A stretch of DNA of 64,000 nt from CAUZIR01 sp965250195 (GCA_965250195.1 OZ252295.1:2108001-2172000), one strand, 5' to 3'; shown: positions 52,454-61,573, counted from the stretch's first letter. Program-made: numbers and translations. Notes: generated by a model from the letters alone, not told the origin.

Positions 52454-53728
52454 CTAACCGCCGAGAGCGGCGTCAACTTTATTGAGCGCCCGCGCCATCG
52501 CCCGGGCGTGGCCCTCGTCCAGGTTCATGTGGAAATTAAACAGCAGTGTCCGACCCAGCAGATCGAGGGTTTGGGGGCACATGTCTTTTGTGTATTCGAC
52601 ATCGCCTCTGTAAGCCGGGTCCTTCCAGGGGTAGCCGGACGGGTGGTGGGAGCGCTTTTCCATGATCGACTCCCAGGCCGTATAAATGTGCCGGTCGGGG
52701 ATGCCGTCGTTGAAGATGGCGTCCACCGTCACGCCCTCGGCCTTGAGCGCATGGGCGTATCCCTTTGCCAGAGCGGGGTCGGAGATGATGACCCCGGCCG
52801 AGACGCCCGTGTCGCCGTCGGGATCGTCGACGTGCTGAAATCGGTACGACCGGGGCTCGTCCAGTTCGTCCAAGAAGGCCCGTTTCATGGCTCTCTGATG
52901 GCCCAAAATATCCTCGATTTTTCCTAACTGGACCCGGGATACCGCGGCGATCAGTTCGCTGGGCCTGAAACCGGCGCCGGGGAAGCTCTCTGAGTCCCAG
53001 GCGATTTCGCGGTCATCCTGACCCTGCCACAGCGGCAGACCGGGGTCGGAGGCGTACCCGGCCCGCTCGAAGAGTTCGGTGTCGTTGGTGAAAACAACCC
53101 CTCCCTCGCCGGCGCTGATGGTCTTGTAGAAGTTGAGGCTCCATGCCGACACGTCGGAGTATGAGCCGACACTCTTGCCCTTGTACCGGCCGCCGACGCA
53201 CTGGCAGCAGTCCTCAATTACCTTGAGACCGTGTTTGCGGGCGACCTCCAGGATGGAGTCCAGCCTGTTGGGCACGCCGCGCATGTGTACCGGCATGACG
53301 GCCTTGGTATGCGGAGTAATGCGGCGCTCGACGTCGGCAGCGTCAAGGCCGAGCGAATCGTCGATCTCGGCCATCACCGGCACGGCGCCAGCGGCAACGA
53401 CCGCGCACGGCGTGGCCATGTAGGTGTAGGCGGGGATAATTACTTCGTCACCCGGGCCGATACCGGCGGCCTTGATGGCACAGATGAGTGCGCTGGTGCC
53501 GGAGTTGACGATGAGGGCATGCTTTACGCCCAGAAACTCGGCCACTTCGTCCTCGAACAGGTTGCACTGACTGCCCGGTCGGTAACGGAACAGGTTCTGC
53601 TCTTCGAGCACGGCGGTGACCGCCGCGACCTCCTCAGCACCGATAGTACTGGGGCCTGAAACCCCGGTCGGTATCGGGGTGTTGACAGCCGGTGCGCCGC
53701 CGTCTATCGCCAGTTTGCCGTGTTCCAT
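52454..53728 (-). CDS. DegT/DnrJ/EryC1-family PLP aminotransferase
   Basis: This 424-residue protein has the PLP lysine in SLNFYKTISAGEGGVV (about K200), SGTSALICAIKAAGIGPGDEVI (phosphate site) and DCCQCVGGRYKGK. The family transfers an amino group to keto-sugars or cyclitols. Start at ATG 53728 with GGAG upstream. The C-terminus is of normal length. It converges with the HU gene. With the nearby dehydrogenase and epimerase it could belong to amino-sugar or amino-cyclitol metabolism, which is inference. Confidence 0.9.
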   Translation of the reverse strand: MEHGKLAIDGGAPAVNTPIPTGVSGPSTIGAEEVAAVTAVLEEQNLFRYRPGSQCNLFEDEVAEFLGVKHALIVNSGTSALICAIKAAGIGPGDEVIIPAYTYMATPCAVVAAGAVPVMAEIDDSLGLDAADVERRITPHTKAVMPVHMRGVPNRLDSILEVARKHGLKVIEDCCQCVGGRYKGKSVGSYSDVSAWSLNFYKTISAGEGGVVFTNDTELFERAGYASDPGLPLWQGQDDREIAWDSESFPGAGFRPSELIAAVSRVQLGKIEDILGHQRAMKRAFLDELDEPRSYRFQHVDDPDGDTGVSAGVIISDPALAKGYAHALKAEGVTVDAIFNDGIPDRHIYTAWESIMEKRSHHPSGYPWKDPAYRGDVEYTKDMCPQTLDLLGRTLLFNFHMNLDEGHARAMARALNKVDAALGG

Positions 53729-53761
53729 CGTGTGCTCCTTTTGTTCCTGTTCGTTACTAAA

Positions 53762-54982
53762 CTAGCGGCCGGTAAATCCGACGACGTCCACCGGCACGGA
53801 GCGGTGATCCCCGCTTGCGGATCCGTCTCCCAGCTGTCCGGAGCTGTCCACTCCCCAACACTTGAGACCGCCCTGTGAGGTCATCGCACAGGTGTGGACG
53901 AGCCCGGCGGAGACCGCGGTGACGCTGCCCTGGAGGCCGCTCACCGCAACGGGTTCAACTTGCCGTTCGTTCGTCCCGTCCCCCAGTTGGCCTCCGTTGT
54001 TGAGCCCCCAACACATAAGGCCACCGGACTTGGTTAGCGCGCAGGTGTGCAGCCGACCCGCCGAGACCGCCGCGACGTCGCTACCGAAGCCCTTGACGGC
54101 GATGGGGATTGTGCTGTCAAACGTGGTGCCGTCCCCAAGCTGACCGCCATCGTTCCAACCCCAGCACTTGAGGCCGCCCTCGGAGGTCACGGCGCAGTTG
54201 TGCTTCCATCCCGCGGCTACTGATACGACACCACTTGCCAGACCGATTACGTTCACCGGCTCACCCGCGTCCGTCATCGAGCCGTTCCCCAGTTGACCCT
54301 CCCTGTTGTACCCCCAGCACTTGACTCCACCGTCTTTTGTCACCACACAGGTGTGTAGCGTTCCGGCGCTGACGGCGACCACTCCGCTGCCCAGGCCCTC
54401 CACGTCGACGGGTGTCGGAGAATCGGTGACTGTCCCTGTCCCTCTCTCTCGCTCATCGGCGGTCAACGGGCCGATGAGAATGTGACCCCAACACTTGACA
54501 CCACCCTGCGTGGTCAGAGCGCAGGTGTGCAGTGCACCGGCTGTGATGGCGGCGACTCCGCTGCCCAGTCCTTCGACGTCCACCGGCGAGGTTCTGTCCA
54601 GGGTGGTTCCGTCTCCGAGCTGGCCGTTTTCGTTGGCTCCCCAACACATGACACCTCCCCCGGTGGTGAGGGCGCACGTGTGCAACTCACCTGCGGAGAT
54701 GGCGGAAACCCCGCTCTTCAGCCCTTCCACGTCGACGGGCGACGTACGGTTCCCGACCGACGTGCCGTCTCCGAGCTGGCCGTAACTGTTTGAGCCCCAG
54801 CACTTGACTCCGGCCTCGGTCGTTAACGCACAGGTGTGGAAAGTACCACCGGAGACTCCGGAGGCGATTGCCTCGCTATCGCCTCCAAGACACGCGGCCG
54901 CGAGGGTCAGCATTAAGATGAAAATAAGTAGGGACGCCGGTTTAAGGGCGTCCCTACTTGACCTTCGAGACTCTCTATACAC
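53762..54982 (-). CDS. RCC1-repeat lipoprotein
   Basis: This protein of about 406 residues is read from GTG 54982 (signal KPASLLIFILMLTLAAAC, lipobox AAAC). Seven RCC1-type blades follow, each with HTCALT...GVKCWGxNxxGQLGDGT, forming a seven-bladed propeller. Each blade has a Cys pair that could form a disulfide outside the cell. Such secreted RCC1 proteins have no assigned role. The signal-peptide codons overlap a terminator-like hairpin (54926-54959) located after the polyamine transporter operon, so expression and start are uncertain. Confidence 0.8.
   Translation of the reverse strand: MYRESRRSSRDALKPASLLIFILMLTLAAACLGGDSEAIASGVSGGTFHTCALTTEAGVKCWGSNSYGQLGDGTSVGNRTSPVDVEGLKSGVSAISAGELHTCALTTGGGVMCWGANENGQLGDGTTLDRTSPVDVEGLGSGVAAITAGALHTCALTTQGGVKCWGHILIGPLTADERERGTGTVTDSPTPVDVEGLGSGVVAVSAGTLHTCVVTKDGGVKCWGYNREGQLGNGSMTDAGEPVNVIGLASGVVSVAAGWKHNCAVTSEGGLKCWGWNDGGQLGDGTTFDSTIPIAVKGFGSDVAAVSAGRLHTCALTKSGGLMCWGLNNGGQLGDGTNERQVEPVAVSGLQGSVTAVSAGLVHTCAMTSQGGLKCWGVDSSGQLGDGSASGDHRSVPVDVVGFTGR
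54926..54959 (-). terminator. hairpin after the polyamine operon, inside the RCC1 signal-peptide codons
   Basis: A perfect 13-bp stem (54926-54938 with 54947-54959, 8-base loop) is followed on the minus strand by ATTTTC. It lies about 50 bases after the binding-protein stop and would act as that operon's terminator. Confidence 0.65.
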
Positions 54983-55010
54983 CCGGACTATATGCGCCCG
55001 GGCGACTGCT

Positions 55011-56255
55011 TTAACCGGCGGCCAAGAACTCCGCCCAGGCATCCTGGAAGGCCTCGGGGCGAGCGATCGGCCGCAGAAGCGACATCTCTTTGACGATGCC
55101 GGTTTCCCGTGCGGCGAGCTTCTTGACCCGTTCCTTGTTTTCATCCGATTTGGACTCAAGTATCTCGAGAGCGCGCCGGTTGGTGGATGCCAGCCATGTG
55201 TTGCCGATAATCTCAGCCTGCTGCTCGCCGGAATGGTAGTGCTTCATCCACTCCCAGACCAGGTCCGGGTTCTTGTCGAGCTGCTCATTTTTGATCACGC
55301 ACTGTCCGTCGATCCACCCCATTAGACCGTGGGCGGTGGGGTTGACGAACTCAATATCGGTGCTGCCGGCGTCCAGGGCGTTCTGGGTAATGTAGTTACC
55401 AGCGATCGCTATCCAGATGTCTTCGTTGACCAGCGCCCTAGTTATCTCGTCGATGTCCTTCCAGATCATCTTAAAGTTGCCCCGGCGCTCGATCATCAGG
55501 TCATTGACCTGTTTGATCACGGAGTCAGGAATGTCGTAAACCTGCTCAATGGTGCCGTCGTCCAGCGTCTTCTCCGCGTGCATATCCGAGACCTTGAGGT
55601 CGGTGACGGCCGGGACGAAGTTCAAAAGGTTCCGGTAGAAGGAGTCGTAGATCGCCACTTTGCCTTCGTATTTGGGGTCGAGCAGCTCGGCCAGGCTGTC
55701 CGGCTTGGTGACGAACTTGCTGTTGTAGGCGATGGCGTCGGCCGACCAGGCGTGGGGGACGGCCATCTGGCCTCCGGGCACCTGCCAAGCCGCCAGGTTG
55801 GCGAACTCGGGGAAATATTCGTCGTAGATGTCCCAGTCGCTGAATGGGATTGGGACGATGGTGCCTGCGTTGAAGTGCGTGTTAGCCCACAGGCCGTCGA
55901 TGAAGACCGTGTCGAACGCCTCTTTGTTCTGGCGAATCTTGGCCAGAGCCTCGGGGTTCTCCGTGAAGATGGTGAACTGGGCTTTGCCGCCGGTGTTCTT
56001 GTTGAAGAGGTCGTTAACGTTGTCGTTGAGCTTGTCGCCCCAGCCCAGGACCTTGACGGTGCCGGTCAGGTTCGTGCTTGAACTCGTGTCTCCCGTCGTT
56101 CCACTCACGGCGACTCCGCCGTCATCGCCACAGGCGGCGAGGAACGCCGATATGGGCCCGGCGGCGGCGATACCCCCGGTCACTATCGCGGCGCGCTTTA
56201 GGAAGCCGCGGCGGTCCACGTCCCCTTTGATCAGGTTTTCTATCGCATTCGTCAT
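55011..56255 (-). CDS. potD: polyamine-type ABC transporter substrate-binding lipoprotein
   Basis: This 414-residue protein has a twin-arginine signal (DRRGFLKRAAIVTGG) combined with a lipobox (AFLAAC), so it is folded before export by Tat and then anchored. The mature part resembles PotD/PotF-like family 1 extracellular proteins (VKVLGWGDKLNDNVNDLFNK, AYNSKFVTKPDSLAELLDPK, GWIDGQCVIKNEQLDKNPDL). The start ATG has AGGAGG upstream. It is the last gene of the potA-permease-potD operon. Spermidine or putrescine is the family default, but related members bind other cations. Confidence 0.9.
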   Translation of the reverse strand: MTNAIENLIKGDVDRRGFLKRAAIVTGGIAAAGPISAFLAACGDDGGVAVSGTTGDTSSSTNLTGTVKVLGWGDKLNDNVNDLFNKNTGGKAQFTIFTENPEALAKIRQNKEAFDTVFIDGLWANTHFNAGTIVPIPFSDWDIYDEYFPEFANLAAWQVPGGQMAVPHAWSADAIAYNSKFVTKPDSLAELLDPKYEGKVAIYDSFYRNLLNFVPAVTDLKVSDMHAEKTLDDGTIEQVYDIPDSVIKQVNDLMIERRGNFKMIWKDIDEITRALVNEDIWIAIAGNYITQNALDAGSTDIEFVNPTAHGLMGWIDGQCVIKNEQLDKNPDLVWEWMKHYHSGEQQAEIIGNTWLASTNRRALEILESKSDENKERVKKLAARETGIVKEMSLLRPIARPEAFQDAWAEFLAAG

Positions 56256-56308
56256 AGTTCTGACCTCCTGAGTTTATGGGCGGAACGTGGGTTTAGTGCG
56301 GCAACCCT

Positions 56309-58090
56309 CTATACGCGATGCGGATTTTGTCCGAACTTATCAATATAGGCGGACTGTGTCAAACGAGACAGCCGACCGACGACGGGGAGGGCGAATCTCC
56401 ACGGCCTGATCACAGCGACGAGAATCACGATGATGATCGCGAACAGCAGCATGGAGCCGGCGGCATTTACCGTCGGCGAGACGCCACTCTTTAGCAGTCC
56501 GAATACATACACAGGTAGCGTGGTGGTGGTGCCCGTGAGCAGGAACGCGACCACGTAGTCGCCGAATGACACTGTTATCGCCAAGAATGCCGCAGCGGCT
56601 ACGGCCGTCAGCATCGGGGGCAGCGTGACCTTGATGAAGCTCGTTATGGGGCCGGCGCCCAGGTCTTTTGAGGCCTCCTCCGTATTTTTGTCGAAACCGT
56701 ATTGCTGAGCCAGTATCGTGAGGAACACGAACGGAAGCGCCAGCGTCGCGTGGCCCATGGCGATCGTGTGCAACGAGAGAGGGGTGCCGACCGCGTCCAG
56801 AGTCAGCAAAATCGACATTCCCAGAATGAACTCCGGAATGAGCATGGGCAGTATGCTCAAAAAAATGATCAATCCACGGCCGGGAATTCTGAACCGGGTA
56901 ATAGCATATGCCGCCGGCGCGCTCAAGAGGATGGTGATCCCGGCGGCCTCGAGGGCGACGTAGATGCTGGCCCTCACCGAGCCCAGTAGCTGCACGCTGT
57001 TGGCCATGTCCTGCCACCACCTCATGGTGAAGCCCATGAGGGGCAGCTGGCCGAACTCGTTTGCCTCGAACGAGAAGAACACCAGGCTTATGATCGGCAT
57101 ATAAGAAATGGCGATCACCAGGAGCGTAAAGCCCAACAGCCAGGGATTTCCCCGGTTGGCGGACCGAGCTATGCTGGACCCGATGCCCGCCTTGTATATG
57201 TTCTCGATGTTGAGGCCCCGGCGCAGGAAGTAGACGACCACCATCAGGATCAAGATGATGGGCACTACGATCGCTCCACCCTTGGCGAAGTTCAGGCCCG
57301 TCTTTACCACCGGCATCAGCACGCTCGCCAGCATCGCGCCATCCGTGCCGCCCAGCATGTTCGGCGTGACGTAAAGCGCCAGCGCCGGCATGAACACCAG
57401 CAGGGCGGCGGTCTGATACGCCGAAGATGAAAGAGGGAATATCACCTTTAGGAACGTGCGGAACCGGCTGTAGCCCAGGTCCATCGCGCCCTCTTCCAAC
57501 TCCGAGCTTATGTTGCCCATGCTCCCGTAGAGCACCAGCAAGGCTATGGGAATGAAGAGGGTGATCCCTACGACGACGACCAGGGACATCGTGAAGAGCA
57601 TCTCAAGGGCCGGCAAACCGAGAGATGTCCCGACACTGTTGAATATGCCCTTTCCGTTGACCAAGCTCATCCAGGCGTAGTTGCGGACCACGATGTTCAT
57701 CCACAGGGGCAGGACCGCGATCATAATGAGGATTAGGCCGACGCGCCTGCGGGCGATTCTCGCCAAGTAATAGGCCATCGGGGATGCGATGGCCAGGGCG
57801 AACACCGTGATAACCAGGCTCACCACGGCAGTTTTAAGAAATAGCTTTCCGAACTGGGGCGTATTGATCAGGTTGGTGTAGTTCTTGAAGGTCCATGGCA
57901 GATCCGTGTTGTAGTAATCGTAGGTCTGGAAGCTGTAGGCGACGGTGAACCCGAACGGAACGGCGACGAAGAACACGATCCAGCCGATCAGAGGGATGGC
58001 CGGCAAGGTCACGAGGAACCGGCTGGGTATCCGCAGGCCGCTGGGCAACCGCGCCCTCAGCGCGTCTGCCGTTGTACAAAAGGTAGTCAT
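56309..58090 (-). CDS. fused polyamine-type ABC permease (PotB-PotC in one chain)
   Basis: This 593-residue protein holds two complete permease domains. The first half (about 20-300) has EEGAMDLGYSRFRTFLKVIFP as its EAA loop (near residue 200). The second half (about 320-580) has EEASKDLGAGPITSFIKVTL (near residue 475). Each half has about six membrane helices, so one chain gives the full channel that usually needs PotB plus PotC. It lies 41 bases after potA and 53 before potD. No stop or frameshift is seen between the halves. Confidence 0.92.
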   Translation of the reverse strand: MTTFCTTADALRARLPSGLRIPSRFLVTLPAIPLIGWIVFFVAVPFGFTVAYSFQTYDYYNTDLPWTFKNYTNLINTPQFGKLFLKTAVVSLVITVFALAIASPMAYYLARIARRRVGLILIMIAVLPLWMNIVVRNYAWMSLVNGKGIFNSVGTSLGLPALEMLFTMSLVVVVGITLFIPIALLVLYGSMGNISSELEEGAMDLGYSRFRTFLKVIFPLSSSAYQTAALLVFMPALALYVTPNMLGGTDGAMLASVLMPVVKTGLNFAKGGAIVVPIILILMVVVYFLRRGLNIENIYKAGIGSSIARSANRGNPWLLGFTLLVIAISYMPIISLVFFSFEANEFGQLPLMGFTMRWWQDMANSVQLLGSVRASIYVALEAAGITILLSAPAAYAITRFRIPGRGLIIFLSILPMLIPEFILGMSILLTLDAVGTPLSLHTIAMGHATLALPFVFLTILAQQYGFDKNTEEASKDLGAGPITSFIKVTLPPMLTAVAAAAFLAITVSFGDYVVAFLLTGTTTTLPVYVFGLLKSGVSPTVNAAGSMLLFAIIIVILVAVIRPWRFALPVVGRLSRLTQSAYIDKFGQNPHRV

Positions 58091-58131
58091 CTATATGCCG
58101 GTGACGACGCGTCGCCCCGGGGCCAGGTCAC

Positions 58132-59223
58132 CTATCGGGCGAAGACCTTGACTCTGTCCGTCGGCCAGCCGAACGCAATTTCGGAGCCGATCTCGATGCC
58201 GTCGGAGTGGAATTGATCTGCTGTTATGACACTGCGAATGAACTGATCGCCGGAAGTTTGTATGTGAAGATCGACCTGGTCGCCGTAGTAGAGCAGTTCC
58301 CGCACCGTACCGGTGAACTTCTGGAGGTCGGCTTTCAGCGCCGCCTCGTCCATACTCACCCTGATGTCGGTGGCACGGATCCAGATCGCCAGCGGCGTCC
58401 CTTTCGACACCCCGTCCTGGGGTTTGGCCGTCGCCGTTCGCCCCTCTCCCCATGAAAGGACGAGGCCGTCCGCTTTGACCTCCACGCACTCTGCGTCGAG
58501 CGAATTCCCCACCCCCACGAAACTGGCCACGAATTCGTTCGCCGGATTCTCGTAGATCGACCGGGGCGTCCCGTCCTGCTGCACGACCCCCTCGTCCATC
58601 AACACGATGCGGTCCGACAGGCTGATCGCCTCCTCCTGGTCGTGGGTGACAAAGATGAACGAGATTTGGAACTCGTGCTGGATGCGCTTGAGCTCGAACC
58701 GCATGGACTTACGTAGTTTGGCGTCCAGGGCGCCCAGCGGCTCGTCCAACAACAGCACCGCCGGCTCATTGATCAGGGCCCGGGCCAGTGCGACCCTCTG
58801 CTGCTGGCCGCCGCTCAACTCGTTTGGTCTTCGGTCCTGCAACCCCTCCAGAGCCACTACCGAAAGCATCCTTTCGGCCCGCTCACGCTGTTGGGGGACC
58901 GGCACCTTGAGGTTCTTGAGGCCGAAGACGATGTTCTGGTGGACAGTCAGGTGAGGGAAAAGGGCGTAGCTCTGGAAGACCATATTGGTCGGTCTCTTGT
59001 GAGCCGGAGTACGGGTCATGTCTTGACCTTCGATGAAGATGGTGCCCTCGTTGGGCTGCTCCAAGCCACCGATCATCCTGAGAGTGGTGGTCTTCCCGCA
59101 TCCGCTGGGTCCCAGGAGGGTGACGAATTCCCCTGCCGCAATTTCCAGCGAGAGGTTGTCGACCGCAGTTACGGACCCGTAATTCTTCGTGACTCCCTGT
59201 AGCCGGAGTTGTTCCACAATCAA
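58132..59223 (-). CDS. potA: polyamine-type ABC transporter ATP-binding protein
   Basis: This 363-residue ATPase has Walker A GPSGCGKTT (about residues 38-46), Q-loop MVFQSYALFPHLT, signature LSGGQQQRVALARAL, Walker B VLLLDEPLGALD and the H-loop FVTHDQEEA. The C-terminal third is a TOBE domain. It powers uptake through the fused permease encoded next. Start codon is TTG 59223 or GTG two codons later; no strong ribosome site. Confidence 0.93.
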   Translation of the reverse strand: MIVEQLRLQGVTKNYGSVTAVDNLSLEIAAGEFVTLLGPSGCGKTTTLRMIGGLEQPNEGTIFIEGQDMTRTPAHKRPTNMVFQSYALFPHLTVHQNIVFGLKNLKVPVPQQRERAERMLSVVALEGLQDRRPNELSGGQQQRVALARALINEPAVLLLDEPLGALDAKLRKSMRFELKRIQHEFQISFIFVTHDQEEAISLSDRIVLMDEGVVQQDGTPRSIYENPANEFVASFVGVGNSLDAECVEVKADGLVLSWGEGRTATAKPQDGVSKGTPLAIWIRATDIRVSMDEAALKADLQKFTGTVRELLYYGDQVDLHIQTSGDQFIRSVITADQFHSDGIEIGSEIAFGWPTDRVKVFAR

Positions 59224-59529
59224 ACTCTAGCTGCGCCGCGGGACACAACTTTGAGAGTTCAGACTCCTGGGCAAAAAAATCTAACGGGCCCTTCCTACCA
59301 CTCACCACCTCTCCGTCCATTAGCGCCTCTACACAGGTCCCGCCAGTGCGCCCGAAACTAGCAGAAGGGGGGTAAGTTGTCAAAATCTCAACGACCCGAG
59401 TAAGTGTCGTCGGAGCGGGTTATTCACTGTTTCAGACGGGCCGTCGTTGTCTTTTTACAAGAGGTGGGTCTGAGGTATGTGTCAAAGGTGTCCGTCCCTA
59501 AGAGTCAACGAGGAGTCGCGGAGGCCCAG
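59224..59529. other. 306-bp intergenic stretch upstream of potA
   Basis: It should hold the promoter of the pot operon on the minus strand, but no clear -35/-10 pair was found. A run of seven A residues occurs near 59273. No gene seen. Confidence 0.45.
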
Positions 59530-59556
59530 AAAAAAACCCCGACCGTGAGCCGGGGT
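59530..59556 (-). terminator. Rho-independent terminator after tatA
   Basis: On the minus strand ACCCCG and CGGGGT pair across a short loop and are followed by seven T residues, 25 bases after the tatA stop. Confidence 0.85.
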
Positions 59557-59580
59557 CTTTCATCTCGCATTCGTTCACAT

Positions 59581-59778
59581 TCAGACCTTGATTTCGGGCT
59601 CGTCCTCCGTGGGAGTCGGCTCCGTGATTTCTTCCTCATCGGTAGTGAGGGATGTCTTGAACGACCTTAGCGACTTTCCCAGTGCGCCACCGATCTCTGG
59701 GAGGCGGCCAACGCCAAAAATGAGCATGACGATCACGAGAATTATGATCAACTCGGTAGGCCCCACGCGGAACGGCAT
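59581..59778 (-). CDS. tatA: Sec-independent protein translocase TatA/E
   Basis: This 65-residue protein starts at ATG 59778 with GGGGGAG upstream; a longer frame to 59868 is not needed. It has the TatA plan: one N-terminal helix (ELIIILVIVMLIFG), the FGVGRLPEIG hinge, an amphipathic helix (ALGKSLRSFKTSL) and an acidic tail. It forms the pore for folded proteins with RR signals, such as the Tat-signal binding protein at 55-56 kb. No tatC adjoins it. Confidence 0.93.
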   Translation of the reverse strand: MPFRVGPTELIIILVIVMLIFGVGRLPEIGGALGKSLRSFKTSLTTDEEEITEPTPTEDEPEIKV

Positions 59779-59892
59779 TTTTCTCCCCCTGTTCCGCCCC
59801 AGCCACAATACCTGTGGGAGCGGCGGCGATTTCGCCGGGATGTTACCTCTCAGCGATACTCCGGTCAATGAACTCGAATGTAGGGCGGTGGG

Positions 59893-60210
59893 TCAGTTTG
59901 GGCGGGCTAGCGTGACGGTCCCCGTTTTCACTGAGCGATCGTTCCAATCTGATAAGGTCTTTTCTGCCGCATCCGTCAGTCGATCGATGGCTTCTTCGTC
60001 TTCGGGACAGTAGGTGTTTGGCCCTTCCCCGGCTGCACACGCGCCTGCGCGCAAGCAAAAATCGGGTCCAGGCGCCCGTAGCCCGTTCCTATCGGCGCGA
60101 AAAGGCTCCGCATCCACGCCGGCGTGGAGCCGCAGCGCTCCGGCTATTGAGTCGTACCTGCCGGAACATGAAAAACTCTTCGCAGCGGCTCGCCATCGCG
60201 ATACCCCCAC
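59893..60210 (-). CDS. hypothetical protein (doubtful), overlapping the next lipoprotein
   Basis: A 105-residue frame overlaps the 3' end of the lipoprotein gene in another frame. Its C-terminal half is protein-like (CPEDEEAIDRLTDAAEKTLSDW) and has several Cys. It might be a small gene or a frameshifted extension of the upstream gene. Weak. Confidence 0.3.
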   Translation of the reverse strand: MGVSRWRAAAKSFSCSGRYDSIAGALRLHAGVDAEPFRADRNGLRAPGPDFCLRAGACAAGEGPNTYCPEDEEAIDRLTDAAEKTLSDWNDRSVKTGTVTLARPN

Positions 60211-60773
60211 ACCAGGTCGCCGAATGTGCCCTCTCCTCTGCCTAACTCAGAGCCACGAGCGCCTGATAGTAATTGTGAAAGCGGCACTTTGACGGGCGGG
60301 TCGTCCCTGAATCGCATTGTCAAGTTTCGTAATGTGTCGATCTGAGGTATATCGAAGACAACTTCAACTGAAACTGAGTCACCCAAGCCAAGCTGATAGT
60401 CAACGAACAATCGATCTTGGTCGTAACAGACCAGAGTCAACGTTGCGGGCCACGAAGGCGTGTAGACACTTGAATCCTCGGCAACAAGTAAGAAGTCAGA
60501 CTGGTCGAGTGACAGGGTGGAATCTGAAATATTCCGCAGTTCGAACGCGACATAAACAAAGACGTTTCCCTCGGTGGGATATCGCACGCTGGGCGTCGCA
60601 GCTGAAACTTCAAACCGGCATCGGGCCCAGACAGAGTTGACACTCTTTATTGCTTCTTCGAGTCGGCCGCTCTTGACTGCGATCTCAGTTTGCAATAACG
60701 GAGTAGACTCTTCCGAGCAGGAGGCGGCCACAGTGCTCGCAACAGCGAGGCAGAGGAGCACCAAGCCTCTCAT
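60144..60773 (-). CDS. DUF4352-like secreted lipoprotein
   Basis: A 209-residue protein starts at ATG 60773 with signal MRGLVLLCLAVASTVAASC (lipobox AASC). The mature part has VFVYVAFELRNISDSTLSLD, the core of the immunoglobulin-like DUF4352/TRF2-type domain, then LLVAEDSSVYTP. The family is found in many secreted proteins with no set role. A type 1 dispersed element lies about 80 bases upstream of the start. Confidence 0.7.
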   Translation of the reverse strand: MRGLVLLCLAVASTVAASCSEESTPLLQTEIAVKSGRLEEAIKSVNSVWARCRFEVSAATPSVRYPTEGNVFVYVAFELRNISDSTLSLDQSDFLLVAEDSSVYTPSWPATLTLVCYDQDRLFVDYQLGLGDSVSVEVVFDIPQIDTLRNLTMRFRDDPPVKVPLSQLLSGARGSELGRGEGTFGDLVWGYRDGEPLRRVFHVPAGTTQ

Positions 60774-60851
60774 TTTCAGTGGTATTATCGACCTCCACCT
60801 GGCATTATCGACACGAGTTCGGGGCAGTTTACTGGATTCGGCGACCGGGTT

Positions 60852-60905
60852 CAGTTTCCCGAATGGCGGCACAAACTCACCACAAACGGACGCCTTTGCT
60901 CGACC
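60852..60905. repeat. dispersed intergenic element type 1, copy E (divergent)
   Basis: Box 1 is CAGTTTCCCGAATGG (from 60852). Box 2 is a weakened GGACGCCTTTGCTCGACC (from 60888). The 36-base spacing matches copies B and D. Confidence 0.5.
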
Positions 60906-60937
60906 AATGAAGTCCCCGGTTCCTCGGCGTTAGTCCC

Positions 60938-61011
60938 CCAAAAGGGAGTCCTTTTGGAGTGGCCGAAAAAACCCGACATTAGCTACGAAATGTCGACTAC
61001 CCTTTTGGAGC
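60938..61011. repeat. dispersed structured element type 2, copy 2
   Basis: It has a perfect hairpin CCAAAAGG-GAGT-CCTTTTGG (60938-60957), then AGTGGCCGAA, then after a variable middle ACCCTTTTGGAGC (60999-61011). It mirrors 40076-40150 with equal spacing. Its middle contains the lepB terminator. Confidence 0.65.
60965..60995 (-). terminator. terminator after lepB
   Basis: On the minus strand CGACATT and AATGTCG pair across an 8-base loop and are followed by GG and six T residues. It lies 30 bases after the lepB stop. Confidence 0.75.
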
Positions 61012-61024
61012 GCCATTCAACCCG

Positions 61025-61573
61025 CTAGTTAAACGGCAGCAGCTGCTTTAGCTGCTCGGGGGGCCAATAGCTGACCCAGGCGCGGCCGATAATGTTGTCT
61101 CGGGGGACGAAGCCCCACGACCGGGAGTCGTCGCTGGCCCGCCGGTTGTCGCCCAGTACGAAAAACGAGTCTGGCGGCACCACCTGCGCTTTTGTATTGC
61201 CCTGGTCCGGCCGGGTGACGTATGGCTCGTCCAGCTCCTGGCCGTTCAGAAACACCACACCCTTGGAGATCTCGACGGTGTCGCCCGACACACCGATCAC
61301 CCGCTTGACGAAGTTGCGGTCCTGGTCGAGCGGGAACTTGAAGATGATGACATCGCCTAACTTGGGCGGCTGGATCAGGTAACCGTCGTCCCCGCTGATG
61401 ACCGGGAGGTCCCAGTACAGCATCTTATTTACCACCAGGTACTCGCCCTCGCCCAATACGGGGACCATGCTCGACCCCTCGACCCGGTAGGGTTGAATGC
61501 TGAACTGGAGCGCCAGGTAGACGGCCAGCGCCAGCAGGACGGTCTCTATGAGTTCTCGTGCCAGCGCTCTCAA
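61025..61573 (-). CDS. lepB: signal peptidase I
   Basis: This 182-residue protease has one N-terminal membrane anchor (about 8-26). The catalytic Ser is S35 (VEGSSMVP), the general-base Lys is K90 (RNFVKRVIG), and the box E motif is GDNRRASDDSR. It removes signal peptides from exported proteins at the outer face of the membrane. The window's numerous secreted proteins are potential clients, though lipoproteins need LspA instead. A fragment of a second copy lies at 48.5 kb. Confidence 0.95.
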   Translation of the reverse strand: MRALARELIETVLLALAVYLALQFSIQPYRVEGSSMVPVLGEGEYLVVNKMLYWDLPVISGDDGYLIQPPKLGDVIIFKFPLDQDRNFVKRVIGVSGDTVEISKGVVFLNGQELDEPYVTRPDQGNTKAQVVPPDSFFVLGDNRRASDDSRSWGFVPRDNIIGRAWVSYWPPEQLKQLLPFN

